NCBI GenBank assembly: GCA_035048485.1
Contig: CM068587.1
Coordinates: forward strand, 33,341,001 to 33,405,000
DNA length: 64,000 nucleotides
Direction: 5' to 3'
Origin: Pteria penguin
Taxonomy: Eukaryota > Mollusca > Bivalvia > Pterioida > Pteriidae
In this document: piece by piece, positions 1 through 10,509 of the stretch
Numbering within the stretch: the first letter of the stretch is position 1
Layout of the letters: each line of letters begins with the position of its first letter
The notes under the pieces: generated by a model
What the model saw: the letters and a program-made list of their open reading frames with translations, nothing else
Database searches by the model: none
What the model was told of the DNA's origin: nothing
Translations under genes and position numbers: made by a program

Positions 1-1
1 T

Positions 2-145
2 ATGAAACTTCAAGGTTATAAACCTCTTACTGTTGTAAAATTACTTTTTGGTGACGAATTACTTAATGAAAAAGATAATGAAATTATATCCTTGGCTGTC
101 CAAGATTTCCTCGTAAAAAGCAAACGGTTTGTGTATAACTCCTAG
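2..145 (+). pseudogene. C-terminal tail of a non-LTR (LINE) retrotransposon ORF2
   Basis: An open frame of 47 codons runs from the window edge to a TAG. It ends in AVQDFLVKSKRFVYNS, preceded by LLFGDELL. The same pattern (LLYGDE...VQKFILQTKRF) closes the clearer LINE fragment at 6261-6482, so this is read as the extreme C-terminus of a related reverse-transcriptase ORF. Only the tail is in the window. A pyrimidine-rich stretch follows (about 180-240), as in the 3' UTR of the second copy. The RT core is not visible, and clade cannot be assigned. Confidence 0.55.
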
Positions 146-344
146 TTTATCTTATATCGTATTATAGACGTCTTTCACTCGTCCTCGTCCTCAGTCTCTT
201 CATTCTTTTTCTTTTGTTTATCCCGTTCAATTTTAATTTCTTCTTACATTTAGTTCTTATATGCTTAATTGTGCGCATGCATCTGAATCAATTTATACAT
301 GTAGATTCAATTATCAACATAATAGATATAGAAAATATATACAT

Positions 345-527
345 TTTAATTTTGTGCACCAGATGCGCATTTCGACAACTTATGTCTCTTCAGTGATGCT
401 CGTGGCCGAATAGTTGGAATTCTCATATTATATAAATATTTGAAGAGCAGTATTGAAACCAAAATGACCGAAAAAGTGAACCAAAGAATCAGTCTAAGGA
501 CAGAGCTATGCATGAGGGAGATACTCC
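345..527 (-). repeat. Dispersed repeat carrying a hammerhead ribozyme, copy 1
   Basis: The minus strand of this interval aligns over about 185 bp with the plus strand of 53800-53990, from the GTATCTCCCTC side to the GGTGCACAAAATT side. The conserved core is the hammerhead fold annotated separately. Hammerheads of this size are known from Penelope-like element terminal repeats and from retrozymes in animals, and Penelope-like fragments occur elsewhere in this window. The parent element of this copy is not otherwise visible. Confidence 0.75.
355..400 (-). ncRNA. Type-I hammerhead ribozyme, all core positions intact
   Basis: Read on the minus strand: stem I 5' strand AGCAUCA; core CUGAAGA; stem II GACA-UAAGU-UGUC (four perfect pairs, five-base loop); core GAAA; stem III UGCGCA, a self-complementary hexamer; cleavage triplet ending UC; stem I 3' strand UGGUGC. 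Stem I pairs U-A, G-C, G-U, U-A, G-C, C-G. Every invariant hammerhead position (CUGANGA, GAAA, UH before the scissile bond) is present. Predicted cleavage is after the C complementary to position 362. The very short palindromic stem III resembles the small Penelope-associated hammerheads reported to work as dimers. Activity is inferred. Confidence 0.85.
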
Positions 528-648
528 TAGTTTAAGTTAGTTCATAATCAACTTACATTTTACATATACACGTATAACGTTAACTACTATTTGTAATATA
601 ATTACCTGTTCATTCCTTTCTCACTAATGATGCTATGTCGCCATCATT

Positions 649-650
<2 letters not shown>

Positions 651-731
<81 letters not shown>
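651..731. repeat. (TA)n microsatellite, about 80 bp
   Basis: A pure AT dinucleotide run flanked by TTACAA on the left and TTGTAA on the right, so the whole tract is one long palindrome. Confidence 0.95.
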
Positions 732-734
<3 letters not shown>

Positions 735-939
735 AAGGAAAGGGCTCAAATAATGTTGTTATAACTTTTACCCAATCCTATTTCACTTTATGAGATAAAA
801 TATTCAAATTTAAATCTAACTATGATTTGTGTCTTTGTTTTCTCCAAAAAAAAGTTTTTGGATACTTCATGAAGCAACTGCAATAAATTATACACCTGAT
901 TTTTTTATTTTAACAAGTGTAACAAGTGCATTCTTTTTC

Positions 940-1062
940 AAGAATCGTGATACGTATCGTATCGTTGTTCAAGTATCATGATTTGTATCATATCGTTGTT
1001 CAAGTATCGTAATACGTATAGTATCGTTGTTCAATTAACGTGATACGTATCATATCGTGAGA
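940..1062. repeat. 31-bp minisatellite, four units, ATACGTAT core
   Basis: Four imperfect units of the form AAGTATCGTGATACGTATCG + TATCGTTGTTC. Each carries near-palindromes (ATCGTGATACGTATCG, ATACGTAT). The last unit diverges into AACGTGATACGTATCATATCG. Confidence 0.85.
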
Positions 1063-1074
1063 AACTGTATCATT

Positions 1075-1345
1075 AATCTGTAATGTCAGAAATGGAGTTT
1101 ATCAGCATTTTCTATGTCTCGCGCAGAGTCATATATACTTTCATATGTCTCTGGTCTCGCGATATCTCAGATTTCTCTTGAGAGATTTAAATGATATTAT
1201 TACGTATGCACTTTCTGTGACAGGACCTGAGGAGGGCTTCTTTCTTTAGTATGATATTCCATCTCGTAGTTGCCGAGTAACAGAAGTTTGTATGCTTAAA
1301 ATAGAGTTTATTCAGGCATATGTTAAACATTTTCATAAAAAAAAT
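1075..1345. repeat. Dispersed repeat, related to 30305-30690
   Basis: This stretch shares the ordered blocks TTTCTATGTCTC, GATATCTCA-ATTT-CTC-GAGAGATTT, GTGTCAGGACCT-like, TTGTATGCTTAAA and ATTCAG-CATAT with 30505-30690. It has no convincing frame; short ORFs here are incidental. Family unknown. Confidence 0.5.
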
Positions 1346-1510
1346 TTTTTTTTTGCCGCCGTCTGAGGGCATAGTGTTTCACATACACATCTTGTTATAC
1401 TCATATTTATTTTGAGGAAATACCAGGTATTGCTTTCGGATTTTAGTTATATGATTGCGGATAAATCTTAATATGACAATAAACATGACTGTATACACAT
1501 TATGCTTTTC

Positions 1511-1612
1511 TATACGCCGTCTTTGACAGGCGTATTATGATATGCCGTTGTTCGTCTGACCGACCTTCTAGGCAAAATACAGACCGACCGTTAAGACCAA
1601 GACTGAATAACT
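1511..1612 (+). mobile_element. Head fragment of a pearl/Helentron-like non-autonomous element
   Basis: The hairpin ACGCC-GTC-TTTGA-CAGGCGT is followed by ATTATGATATGCCGTTGTTCG, then CCGACCTTCTAGGCAAAATACAGACCGA. The same order occurs in fuller form at 36457-36560. No tandem core or 3' end follows, so this is a 3'-truncated copy. Confidence 0.5.
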
Positions 1613-1774
1613 TTTGTGGTTCGACAATCCAACCATTACACATGACTTAACGTGATCATCATCATGATGCATACGTAAAAGAGTTTGCACATCTGAAATG
1701 TTGACATTTTCTGTACCTTTATCGATCCGCAAACACGAGAAACTAATTCAATTTTTTTCTACTTCGCTTAAAAA

Positions 1775-2077
1775 CTAAGAACATATCAGGTTGGGATTAT
1801 TGTTTGTTATGTCAACGTCTAACCATATTATTTTGCGGCTCCAGCCATCAATGGCACCACTGATGCAGAAACCGTATGGCTTAAGTTTGTTGTTTCCGTC
1901 AATGTGCCAAATGTAATTGGGCCCTTTTACTTTGTATGCACGCCGCTGTAGTTTGCCTTTCCTCATCTCCTTTTGACGACCTGGTTCAATAATTTCTACT
2001 ATGTCCCGGACAGTCTGCCTGCAACAAAGTATTAAGTCTTGTACTCTAAATAGATGGAACACTACATCAGCATGCAC
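1775..2077 (-). pseudogene. Fragment of an rve-type integrase core protein
   Basis: A 100-codon frame includes a basic stretch, then YKVKGPNYIWHIDGNNKLKP, GFCISGAIDG and WSRKIIWLDV. This matches my recollection of the start of the catalytic core of a family of animal integrase-core (rve) proteins found in fish and molluscs, where WHIDGN carries the first catalytic Asp and IDGYSR-WL follows. The second Asp and the Glu lie beyond the stop, so the domain is cut after its first third. No flanking terminal repeats are evident. It is probably a transposon-derived relic rather than a working gene; a single exon of a larger gene is the alternative. Confidence 0.6.
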
Positions 2078-2238
2078 ACATTTATTTATTCAGAGAACTT
2101 CAAAGTGGCGTTCTGCCATTTGATTACTGTCTACATGATCATTTCATCTGCATACTGTATGACTGCTGAAAGTGTTTGATCTGAACTTCTTAAAGTTATT
2201 AAGCTTTGTTAACATGCAAAACGTACATGTACTATAAG

Positions 2239-2398
2239 CAGTGGTGGATTTAGAGGGGCGGGGCCCGCCCCTTCACCCCCCCCCCCCCTTTCGTCACATA
2301 TTTATAACTCAAAATCCAGATTTGTCACCAAAACTGGCCGAGTAGATTGAATAATACAGATGTGGGCCCCCTTTTCGGAAATCCTGGATCCACCACTG
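2239..2398. mobile_element. Palindromic MITE-like element, copy A (160 bp)
   Basis: It begins CAGTGGTGGATTTAGAGGGG and ends CCTGGATCCACCACTG, so the ends are inverted repeats. Inside are a C-run (2273-2288), CACATATTTATAA, GTCACCAAAACTGGCCGAGTAG and CCCCCTTTTCGGAAATCCTGGATCC. A full second copy lies at 35900-36052 and a half copy at 9113-9237 in the other orientation. Confidence 0.8.
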
Positions 2399-2850
2399 AT
2401 AAGTGAACGAATATTTTCAAATGTTACGGACAATGTTACACCCGGATGCAAATTGTGTATCAATCATAGCAACGGAAAATACCACCCGCTGCAAATCAAA
2501 GTGGGGTATATTTGGGCAGAGCTTCCCGATTGAACCGATCACAAAGAAAAAGATTCCTAAATTTCGATAGTGATAAGATCAAGCTCCCTTGTGCATAGGC
2601 GGATCTGGAATAAAGCGGGCTGCAGTCCGCTAGCTGTGATTACTATTCTCCTTTGTTCCATTGGAAAGGAATTGCAGCCTTTAACATACCAAATATATGA
2701 TAAGTTGCGCTGTCTTCCGGTCCAAAGAGAGATCCATCAGCGCTGTGCATATTAAAGAACAACACTGAGACATTAGATGTTATAAGAAAAGCAAGTATAC
2801 CGTTTTACAATCAAGTTGTGTTTCTGTCAAAGTCTTTTCCATATCTGGGC
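2399..2850. other. No recognisable feature
   Basis: Only short frames are present (longest 61 codons at 2570), with no splice or family support. I see nothing to annotate. Confidence 0.5.
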
Positions 2851-3123
2851 AAGCCGGCGTGGCCTAGTGGTATCGCGCTGGACTCCTGATCGGGAGGCTG
2901 GGGTTCAAGTCCCGCTCTGGTCATGCCGGTGTCCTGTCTTTCGGATGAGACAGTAAAAACCGAGGCCCCGTGTCGTGGTATGCATGGCACGTTAAAGATC
3001 CCTCGCTGCTTCGGGTGGTCCGTTGCAAAGGTCAAAATTTGTATGTCCTGCATCAGGCAGATGCCGTCACCATATACGTGAAATATTCGTAATGTGACGT
3101 TAAAAAAAACCAATCAATCAATC
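2851..3123 (+). mobile_element. tRNA-derived SINE, full length
   Basis: The head is tRNA-like, with A box GGCCTAGTGGTATCG and B box GGTTCAAGTCC. The body is conserved across the window (TCTTTCGGATGAGACAGTAA, GATCCCTCGCTGCTTCGGGT, ATGCCGTCACCATATACGTG) and the tail is AATCAATCAATC. The layout fits bivalve tRNA-SINEs such as the MetaSINE/BivaMD group; this family assignment is from memory. A second SINE starts directly in its tail. Confidence 0.9.
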
Positions 3124-3277
3124 AAGCCGGCGTGGCCTATTGGTATCGCGCTGGACTCCTGATCGGGAGGCTGGGGTTCAGGTCCCGCTCTGGTCATGCC
3201 GGTGTTCTGTCTTTCGGATGAGACAGTAAAAACCGAGGCCTCGTGTCATGGTATGCATGGCACGTTAAAGATCCCTC
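3124..3277 (+). mobile_element. SINE copy truncated after GATCCCTC
   Basis: The same head and body as 2851-3123, starting inside that copy's ATCA tail. Homology stops at CACGTTAAAGATCCCTC and unrelated sequence follows. This is a SINE-into-SINE-tail arrangement or a partial duplication. Confidence 0.85.
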
Positions 3278-3293
3278 ATACGTCCGAAATTTC

Positions 3294-3483
3294 AGAGAAG
3301 CATAAGTCAAAATGTTGGCATCGGTGGCAGCACAAGTCTTCTATGGCGTCCGTAGCAACGATATCGTCCTTTCCTATTGTCACAGAACCATATATTTCAT
3401 CAAATTCAAACGTTCACAATGAGTACGAGTTTGAAGAAAGACCCGTGAAGGAACATGCACTGTCTAGGTTGGATGAAATATAG
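3294..3483 (+). CDS. Possible terminal exon, uncertain
   Basis: After TTTCAG (3288-3293) an open frame continues to TAG at 3481-3483 and ends NEYEFEERPVKEHALSRLDEI. The composition is acidic and charged, unlike the repeat-derived frames around it. AATAAA lies about 20 bp downstream (about 3503). The longer frame upstream is only read-through of the SINE. No family is recognised, and a 5' partner exon was not found. It could equally be random coding potential. Confidence 0.25.
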
Positions 3484-4634
3484 CAGAAAAAGAAATAAGG
3501 ACGAATAAAAGTTCGAAATATTCCCTTGTCGAGCACGATTCTGTCTAAATGGATAATATGCGGTCTGGAATATAATGGGGTTTTTTTTTCAAATTTTTTA
3601 TTGTTATATCAACAAGATATATGTATTCACCTAATTTTAATTATGATAAAGATTCTCACATTGCATGTGTATATGTTACACAGGATGTATTTATAAATGT
3701 TTAAAGGAAATTTTAGTCATCATAATATACAAATGTTTTGAAGTAAATTTCATATGATAAGTAATCTTTTTATTCTTTATTTACATGTATTTATTTATTA
3801 TATTTTACCACTACCTTATTAGTTTTATAACAAATAAGTGGATTTTTTTTAAAATTCATTGATATGTGATATGATTATAGTTGGACTATGTTAAATACTC
3901 TTAAGCGTAGGTAATATATTTCATTAACAATTTATTTGTTACATTTGAATGTATATGTAAATGATAAAAACGCAATTTTACATACAAAAATGGTTTATTC
4001 TCTAAATTCCCATATATCTTGCAAATAATCGTACATGTAATACACCGCATCAAAACGTACTATTGTATCCATTAAAAGAGAGGGAGAAAAAAGGGGGGAT
4101 GTTAGCGCTCTTAGATCATAAATGATTAAAGCATGATATAACAAGCGACGGACATCAATGTCCGTGGCGATTTAGACTCGAGTCCGAATTATACGAAGTA
4201 TCAGGGTATTTATTTCAAATCATTCCATGTCTTCTTACGATAGTAAATATCATTCGGAAATAAAACGTTTCTATATATCAAGGTTATAATAATTTTTAGG
4301 AATTCCTCGCTGCATATTTGAATAAAAGATGCAGTACATGTATGTCGTTTACTTGATGCAAATGGGAAAATTTGAATTGCCACAGAAGTTTAATTTTATA
4401 ATGTTATATATTGTTATCATTCACTATGCAAAGCAATAAATCAACCATTTCCCAATGCAGGTGCCACAAATTTTTCATAGATAGAAGTTTATTATTGACG
4501 CATATGAATCTATTACGAATCCTGCACTACAGTAATTTTAAAGGCCGAATAACGCAATGTTTTGCATCGTAGCATTGATGAAACTTTTATTTCGAATTTC
4601 CATACAGTATCACCGAAGTGCGGTTTTCGGCGAG
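3484..4634. other. AT-rich non-coding stretch
   Basis: No frames of note, no recognised repeat family, and no splice-supported exon. Confidence 0.5.
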
Positions 4635-4662
4635 AAAAAAAAAAAAAAAAAAAAAAAAAAAA
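4635..4662. repeat. Poly-A tract
   Basis: A run of about 28 A. It could be the tail of a retroposed sequence, but no source is recognisable upstream. Confidence 0.9.
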
Positions 4663-4987
4663 GAAAAAGCCAAAACCGAACAAGCATCCACTTCTAACTC
4701 ATGTGTACTGAGTATTAATGGGAAAAATGTTTGTTTTCTCTCATTGAGATCGTAAACCAAACCTTATCACGGGACCTTCGAGATTTCACTAGACTTTCAG
4801 AACTATGATCCGCCACTACTGTGTCAGACTCGGGTCACATAAAGATAAGCTAGTGAACCAAAACTATTTTCATACGCCCGCCAATAATATCTGGCAGTAT
4901 TGTGCTATATACCGCTGTAGTCCGTCAGTCAGTCCATCTGTTCGTCCATCCCCACAATCTTGTCTAAGGTCTCATCCATGAAAGGTG

Positions 4988-5080
4988 TCTTTTTCTAACT
5001 TTAAATTTATGTTATTTAAAGTGAGCACATAACTATCATGTGTTCACTTTAAATAACAAAAATTTAAAGTTAGAAAAAGA
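4988..5080. repeat. Near-perfect 42-bp inverted repeat with 9-bp spacer
   Basis: The left arm is 4988-5029 (begins TCTTTTTCTAACTTTAAATT). The right arm is 5039-5080 (ends AATTTAAAGTTAGAAAAAGA). The arms agree at 40 of 42 positions. Confidence 0.9.
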
Positions 5081-5602
5081 CTAAGGTAAAAATGTGTTTA
5101 TGGTGATGTATAAGAGAGACTGACTTGGAATTGTGCATTTGGGTTTTACTTTGGGGTTTGACACCTGGGGCGGGGAAAATGGATGGGTAAAAGAAAACTT
5201 GTCATTGCTTCTTCTCCGTAACTATTGAGACAGATGCAGATGATCTATAGTGGTAATACATATGTATACGGAAGAGTCTCGCTTGAAAATGTGCACCTGT
5301 AGGTCATTTTCATAAAGAATCGTAATTTTCCCATAAGTTTTTCACGTACGGATTACTTAATGACTCAAAGTCTTATTTTGTACGTACGTAAAAGAAATTA
5401 TGTATGATTCATTGTGAAGATGTCTGCTGAATTTTAAACTTGGTCCGGTCACTGAGGGTAGGAAATAATGGGCGGGGTAGAAAATACCTGTCCGCGTTTC
5501 CTTTCCTTAACTAAGACAGATATAGAAGGATTTTTGGCGGTATTTGAAAGGGTCTGACTTGTAGCTGTTCACATGGTATTTAATCTTTCTTCTAGCCTCG
5601 GG

Positions 5603-5853
5603 AAGCCGGCGTGGCCTAGTGGTATCGTGCTCGTCACCTGATCGGGAGGCGGGTTCGAGTCCCGCTCTGGGCATGCCGGTGTCCTGTCTTTCGGATGAGA
5701 CAGTTAAAACCGAGGCATGGCACGTTAAAGATCCCTCACTGCTTCGGGTTGGTCCGTTGCAAAGGTCAAAATTTGTATGCCCCGCATCAGGCAGATGCTG
5801 TCACCATATATAAATATTCTTGGTGTGACGTTAAACAAAAATCAATCAATCAA
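5603..5853 (+). mobile_element. tRNA-derived SINE with target-site duplication
   Basis: Same family as 2851-3123, with internal deletions (the CCCCGTGTCGTGGTATG block is missing). It is flanked by TCTAGCCTCGGG (5591-5602) and TCTAGCCTTGGG (5854-5865), a 12-bp duplication with one mismatch. Confidence 0.9.
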
Positions 5854-6260
5854 TCTAGCCTTGGGTGTAAGGAAAAATGGGCGGATTAAGAAAAAACTTG
5901 TCTGTACTTCTTCCCCTTAAGCAAGACAGATGCAGAGGCTGTATATGCAAGGGTATCACGAAGTTGTGCATCTGAGTTTTAAACTTTGGTCTGCTCCCGG
6001 GGGAGGGGGGGGGGTCATGTTAAGACCTGTGTACCATGCAACCGTTTAGCGGTGCCTATTTTAACAGTTATATTTTGATACAACTATGCTATTGCATTAT
6101 TTGAGAATACAAATGATGAGTAATGGTATTATTCTGATTGTCTTTCTGTATTAATAAAGATTTATTGCCCCGGAAATATACTACGTAAGTTGACTATAAA
6201 TGAAAGTAAAAAGACTTCCCCTGTTTTAGTTTAAGTTTTAAATAAAGAATCATAAGTACT

Positions 6261-6482
6261 GAACTCGATCCATACTGCGTGTGTGGAGTCCCAGAGACCA
6301 CATCCCACTATTTATTACACTGCAAACTATTCGAACGGCAAAGAACATATTTATATGCTTTAAATATTCCTCTCAACCATGATCTACTTTTATATGGAGA
6401 TGAAAACAAGTCATTTGAATATAATGAACGTATATTCTTATCAGTGCAAAAATTTATCTTACAGACTAAACGCTTTACATAA
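6261..6482 (+). pseudogene. 3' end of a LINE ORF2
   Basis: The frame reads DPYCVCGVPETTSHYLLHC, then KLFERQR and LLLYGDE, ending VQKFILQTKRFT. The C-x-C...E-x-x-x-H-x(4)-C cluster is the cysteine/histidine motif found after the reverse transcriptase in many non-LTR retrotransposons. The RT and endonuclease are absent, so this is a 5'-truncated insertion. The 3' UTR with a CT-rich run continues to about 6760 and ends near GCAATAAATACG. Confidence 0.8.
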
Positions 6483-6760
6483 AGTTGTTCGCCTCCCCCT
6501 CCCCCTCTCTCTCTCTTCTTCAATACTTTTCATTGTTTCATTTTATACATTACACTATAGACACATATCACCTTGTATTTCAATATTATTCTGTATTATG
6601 TGCATGCGCTTTTACAAGGGAAATGAATTTGTAAAAGCGGACTGTCGCTTGTTTTCAGATCCCAGCAATGTAATAATGTATACTTGTAATCCAACTGATC
6701 ATATTTGTAATTGAATGCATTGCAATAAATACGTTTAAACTAAAGTAAGTACTGTTATTA
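6483..6760 (+). mobile_element. 3' UTR of the LINE fragment
   Basis: A CCCCCTCCCCCTCTCTCTCT run (6492-6520) follows the LINE stop. The stretch closes with TTGCAATAAATACG, a plausible end of the insertion. The exact boundary is uncertain. Confidence 0.5.
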
Positions 6761-6897
6761 TGGTGCACTTGGACAACGGTACAATATAAACTACATCCAA
6801 CAAGAAATTGGTCGCTAATTGGAGGACTGTAGGTACGAAAATGTTTCTCGCAATCAGAGACATATATGTCTCCGTCACATTTCATTGAAACCCGTCA

Positions 6898-7170
6898 AAG
6901 CCGGCGTGGCCTAGTGTTATCGCATCGGACTCCTGATCGGGAGGCCGGGGTTCGAGTCCCGCTCTGGTCATGCCGGTGTTCTGTCTTTCGGATGAGACAG
7001 TAAAAACCGAGGCCCCGTGTCGTGGTATGCATGACACGTTAAAGATCCCTCACTGCTTCGGGTGGGTCCGTTGCAAAGATCAAAATTTGTATGCCCCGCA
7101 TCAGGTAGATGCCGTCACCATATACGTGAAATATTCGTGGTGTGACGTAAAACAAACATCAATCAATCAA
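6898..7170 (+). mobile_element. tRNA-derived SINE, full length
   Basis: Same family as 2851-3123, with B box GGTTCGAGTCC and tail ATCAATCAATCAATT. The A box has a T substitution (TAGTGTTATCG). A clear target duplication was not found. Confidence 0.9.
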
Positions 7171-8738
7171 TTCATTAAGATAGAATGTGGTATAGGGTAG
7201 GATTTCCTATGACTATTAGGGGGTAGGGTGCAAGGGAGGGCATTTGCAAAATTTGCAACAATTTCTTTTCAGTAAGTTCAGTACATGTACTTTATATTGT
7301 TTTTGGTTTTTAAAAGTGTTTCCTTTAATGGGGATTTAGACATCAATCCACGATAAACGTTTTTGAATTTTATATATGTAAAAGGAGGCGTATACACACA
7401 TTAGTAAATCTTATCATTATTCTGACACCATTCATTTCTTTCTAACTTTGAAAGTAATCCATCTGTCTAGTCATTCTGTCCCATCCCCCTTTTATCATTT
7501 CATTGATTTAAGCACTGTGTTCCTTATCTTGTAACTTGAAACTCTACTCAACGAAACTGACGTAGGCTATCATGTAAATCATTTCTTATACATCTAAACG
7601 TAACTTTGACCGTTAGAAACTTCCTAATCGCCACGAGATATTTCTTATCATTCCCGTTTTTTGTCATTTCTAACTAATTTCTCCATGTTCATGCCATTAC
7701 ATCTTTTATCTTTATAATACCCTGTCCTGAACGACTTGTTTAGGTACCGACTTGTTTGCTGTCGATTTGTCTGATGGTTCAGGAATTTACAATGACGATG
7801 AGAATGGCGACGTAAACAGAATTTCAGTCTTCACATAATATAACATATTTTACGTGTTATAGTGTCAGTGATGGGTACCCAGCATATGCAGATAGCATTG
7901 TAAAAATAGAGGTAAGCCTCTATATTAATCTGACTTATAACGCAGTAATGGCAGAGTTTGAATATTGGTGTTGTCAAATATCCGTTAATGTTCAAACCGA
8001 AAGTAGATACTGTACTAGTTTTCATCGTATACTCCAATAAATATATTTTTACAAGGATTATAGAGGGATTCAGTTTGATTAAATGACAAATTATTTGCTG
8101 TATCCTTTCTTTTGTAAAAGTTGATCGGAAATTGTAATCTCTAAGGTACGTATAGATCTGGATTCCATAGCAATAACATCTCTCAGGTTTTTTTTTAAGA
8201 TACTCCTTATCAAGGAGTATCTTACTGTTATCGTGCTCAAAGTTCAAAGGTCAGATTTACGTCCACCCAACTACAACCTTTGAAGAAATAGTATGATGTC
8301 TGTGTCAATGTTTGTCTATTCTAACAAGGACAGCTGTCATGATTTAATTGATTTATTGATTCTTTTAGAAAACGTCCCCTCCCCCGCCAAGGCAAAAACG
8401 ATGGCGTATGAATTTATGTTTATGATCAACACTCGTGTTGACCCATTCGGAACAACTTCGCCTATTATTTGTACCTACGTAAAGGTCGTGTATGTCCGAA
8501 TGGTGTTGACCAACATTCGTACGTGTAATTGCCGACTTCCTCGTCTCTTCTCTTTTCTCATAAATTTCACATTTTGAAATTTTTTTCGCACAATTCATAT
8601 AATAATAAAGATAACACATTTCAAACTACAAATGTATAGCGATGTGTTTTATGAAATGATTTTTTATTCTTACTTTCATTTACCCTCTTTTACAGTCAAA
8701 TCGACTTGTCTAGGGACAACTTTACAGTTTTTTATTGT
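7171..8738. other. Non-coding stretch with a small perfect palindrome
   Basis: No recognised gene. A 138-codon frame on the minus strand (7831-8247) has no family or splice support. AAGATACTCC-TTATCA-AGGAGTATCTT near 8198-8225 is a perfect 10-11 bp inverted repeat. 8428-8518 contains loosely inverted CCATTCGGA/TCCGAATGG ends. Confidence 0.5.
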
Positions 8739-8882
8739 AGTCTGAGATTCTCTGCTCTTCTCCCAATTTTGATATTGGTGGTTTGTGCTAGAGGCCGTGT
8801 CAGAGAGACTTTGTTCATAAAACGTGGGAAATTCCGCAAATTGCCGACATCAAAGTGGGAGAAGAGCAGAGAATCTCGGACT
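8739..8882. mobile_element. Short MITE with about 26-bp terminal inverted repeats
   Basis: The left end AGTCTGAGATTCTCTGCTCT continues TCTCCCA. The right end is TGGGAGAAGAGCAGAGAATC followed by TCGGACT. The arms match apart from one or two positions over 26 bp, with a 90-bp non-coding interior. Confidence 0.8.
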
Positions 8883-9112
8883 TTTTTCATTGCAATACAC
8901 TGTCGTTACTGAGAGTTAAGGACATATGTGGAAAAATCATAAATCAGCATGTAGCCTTTACTAAAGGTATAATGTGTTGCAATTTGGAACACTGTTGTTT
9001 TTATTTCATTAATATCATAGCATAATTTGAATAACCAATCTAGCCTTTAAATATACAAATCAGTATAAATAAAAATTAAAAACACCTAACAGGAAAAGAT
9101 GGACACTCCATG

Positions 9113-9237
9113 CAGTGACGGATCCAGGATTTCCGAAAAGGGGGCCCACATGTGTATTATTCAAACTACTCGGCCATTTTTGGTGCCAAATCTGGATTTT
9201 TACTTGTAAATATGAAGAGCGCCCCCCCCCCCCCCCC
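9113..9237. mobile_element. Palindromic MITE-like element, partial copy
   Basis: CAGTGACGGATCCAGGATTT and GGGGGCCCACATGTG are followed by the GTGCCAAATCTGGATTTTTAC block and a C-run. This is the reverse orientation of 2239-2398, broken in the C-run so that the other end is missing. Confidence 0.75.
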
Positions 9238-10014
9238 TATTGAATCACACATGAAAGGATAACCTTATGAGCAGGTTTCTCTGCGAACTACCTTGTTTTC
9301 ATTAACATAACTCAGTTCAATCAACTTCATACAAAATGAGGTCGGGATGTCCTTTAAGTATGATACATATAAATCTCTACTCACAACAAGATGTGAGTAA
9401 GCTTTCAGGACCTTCAGGTCCTTTGGTTTTTTTCTTCTAAACTAAAACTCAGAATAGACCCTTTTGAAGTTACTGGGGCAGACGACACCAAGACAACTTA
9501 TACATTGCAACAAGACAACTCCAGAACAATAGAGACAACTCATCACCACTCATAATTGGAGACAAGTTGTCTGGTCAATTTGTCACCTAAACTTGGACTC
9601 TTCTTGTATCTTTTAATATCAAGATAATTACGAAATACGAAAACCTAGATTTTTCACACAATTTTCTCTGATTTTTCCTGCAAAGTTTACAAAAAAAAAT
9701 ACTTGTCACAAAGCTTGAATTATTTTCCCAGTTTTTACAGATATTTTCCATAAATACAGATTATTCCTCACTAAAATGTATTAAAATTTCCTACAAAGTG
9801 TACAAGAAAATTCCCTACACGAAATTTCCTTATAACAGCTTCCTCAAGTCAAACCTTTCATTTCATAGTGTTCTTATTTGTATGCATCTAACTTTTGGTA
9901 GTCTTCATTTCTGTCCAGACTATCAGGTTAAAGGTTAGTTATGTAAAGATGATGGATAAATCCAAACCTTAAGTCCGAAAATCATGAAAAAAGAGGACAT
10001 ACCAAATCAGTGAA
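9238..10014. other. No recognisable feature
   Basis: A local GACAACT-rich patch lies at 9480-9570. No frame or repeat family is recognised. Confidence 0.45.
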
Positions 10015-10195
10015 AATGAAAACCAAGTAGAACATAACGAAAAATGTCTACTTGAAGAGCATATGTGAACCCCCTTGATGGAGTGAGATCAGGTGCCTGG
10101 GGAGAGTGAGCATCTCCTGCTTGCTAGCAACACCTGTCACATATACCTAGTTGAAAGAGTCAAATCATGTAAATTCCATATATACTTTAAGTTTG
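10015..10195 (-). mobile_element. Solo 3'-end segment of a Penelope-like family
   Basis: The minus strand matches 42841-43040 and 63037-63235. Shared blocks include GGAATTTACATGATTTGACT-like, GTGACAGGTGTTGCTAGCAA, GGAGATGCTCACTCTCCCC, CACCTGATCTCACTCCATCA and AGGGGGTTCACATATGCT. At 63037 this block is the continuation of an RT-bearing element, which gives the family link. Confidence 0.6.
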
Positions 10196-10509
10196 ACACT
10201 GTGCAATATTGTGATGATCAACTGAGTGTATGATAATGTATTAGAACGTGAAGCCATTTATCTAGTAATCTGTGAAATTCATGACCACTTTGGACAGCGG
10301 TTCAGGCTCTAGCATTTGATTCTATATGGGCTATTTTAACTACATTCGTGTACAATATGAAAATTGACTATTATAATTACATTATGTATTATGAAGACTT
10401 TCACCAAAATTTTGAAATTCCTGACCTCTGTGTCAAGGGTTCAGACTGTTATGACTAGTGAAAATGTATAAATCTCTCATAATCTTTCTTTATAATTTTT
10501 GTGCTATTA

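Larger units (their letters stand above)
4872..6010 (+). mobile_element. Pearl-like element with about 280-bp internal repeats, split by a SINE
   Basis: It starts with TACGCCCGCCAATAATATCTGGCAGTATTGTG and a CAGTCAGTCCATCTGTTCG microsatellite-like stretch, as in other pearl-like heads here. Three diverged units follow, each with AAACTTGGTC-like, GG-GGAAAAATGGGCGG, ACTTGTC, CTTCTTCTCC-TAA, AGACAGATGCAGA and TGTGCA blocks (about 5140, 5440, 5855). The third is interrupted by the SINE at 5603-5853. A 42-bp palindrome lies near the head. Confidence 0.55.

Noticed and set aside
2851..2930. Functional tRNA genes at SINE heads (also 37260-37328)
   Set aside because: A and B boxes are followed by SINE bodies and tails, and target duplications flank whole SINEs.
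7831..8247. 138-codon minus-strand frame
   Set aside because: No recognisable domain, AT-rich codon use and no splice sites in phase.
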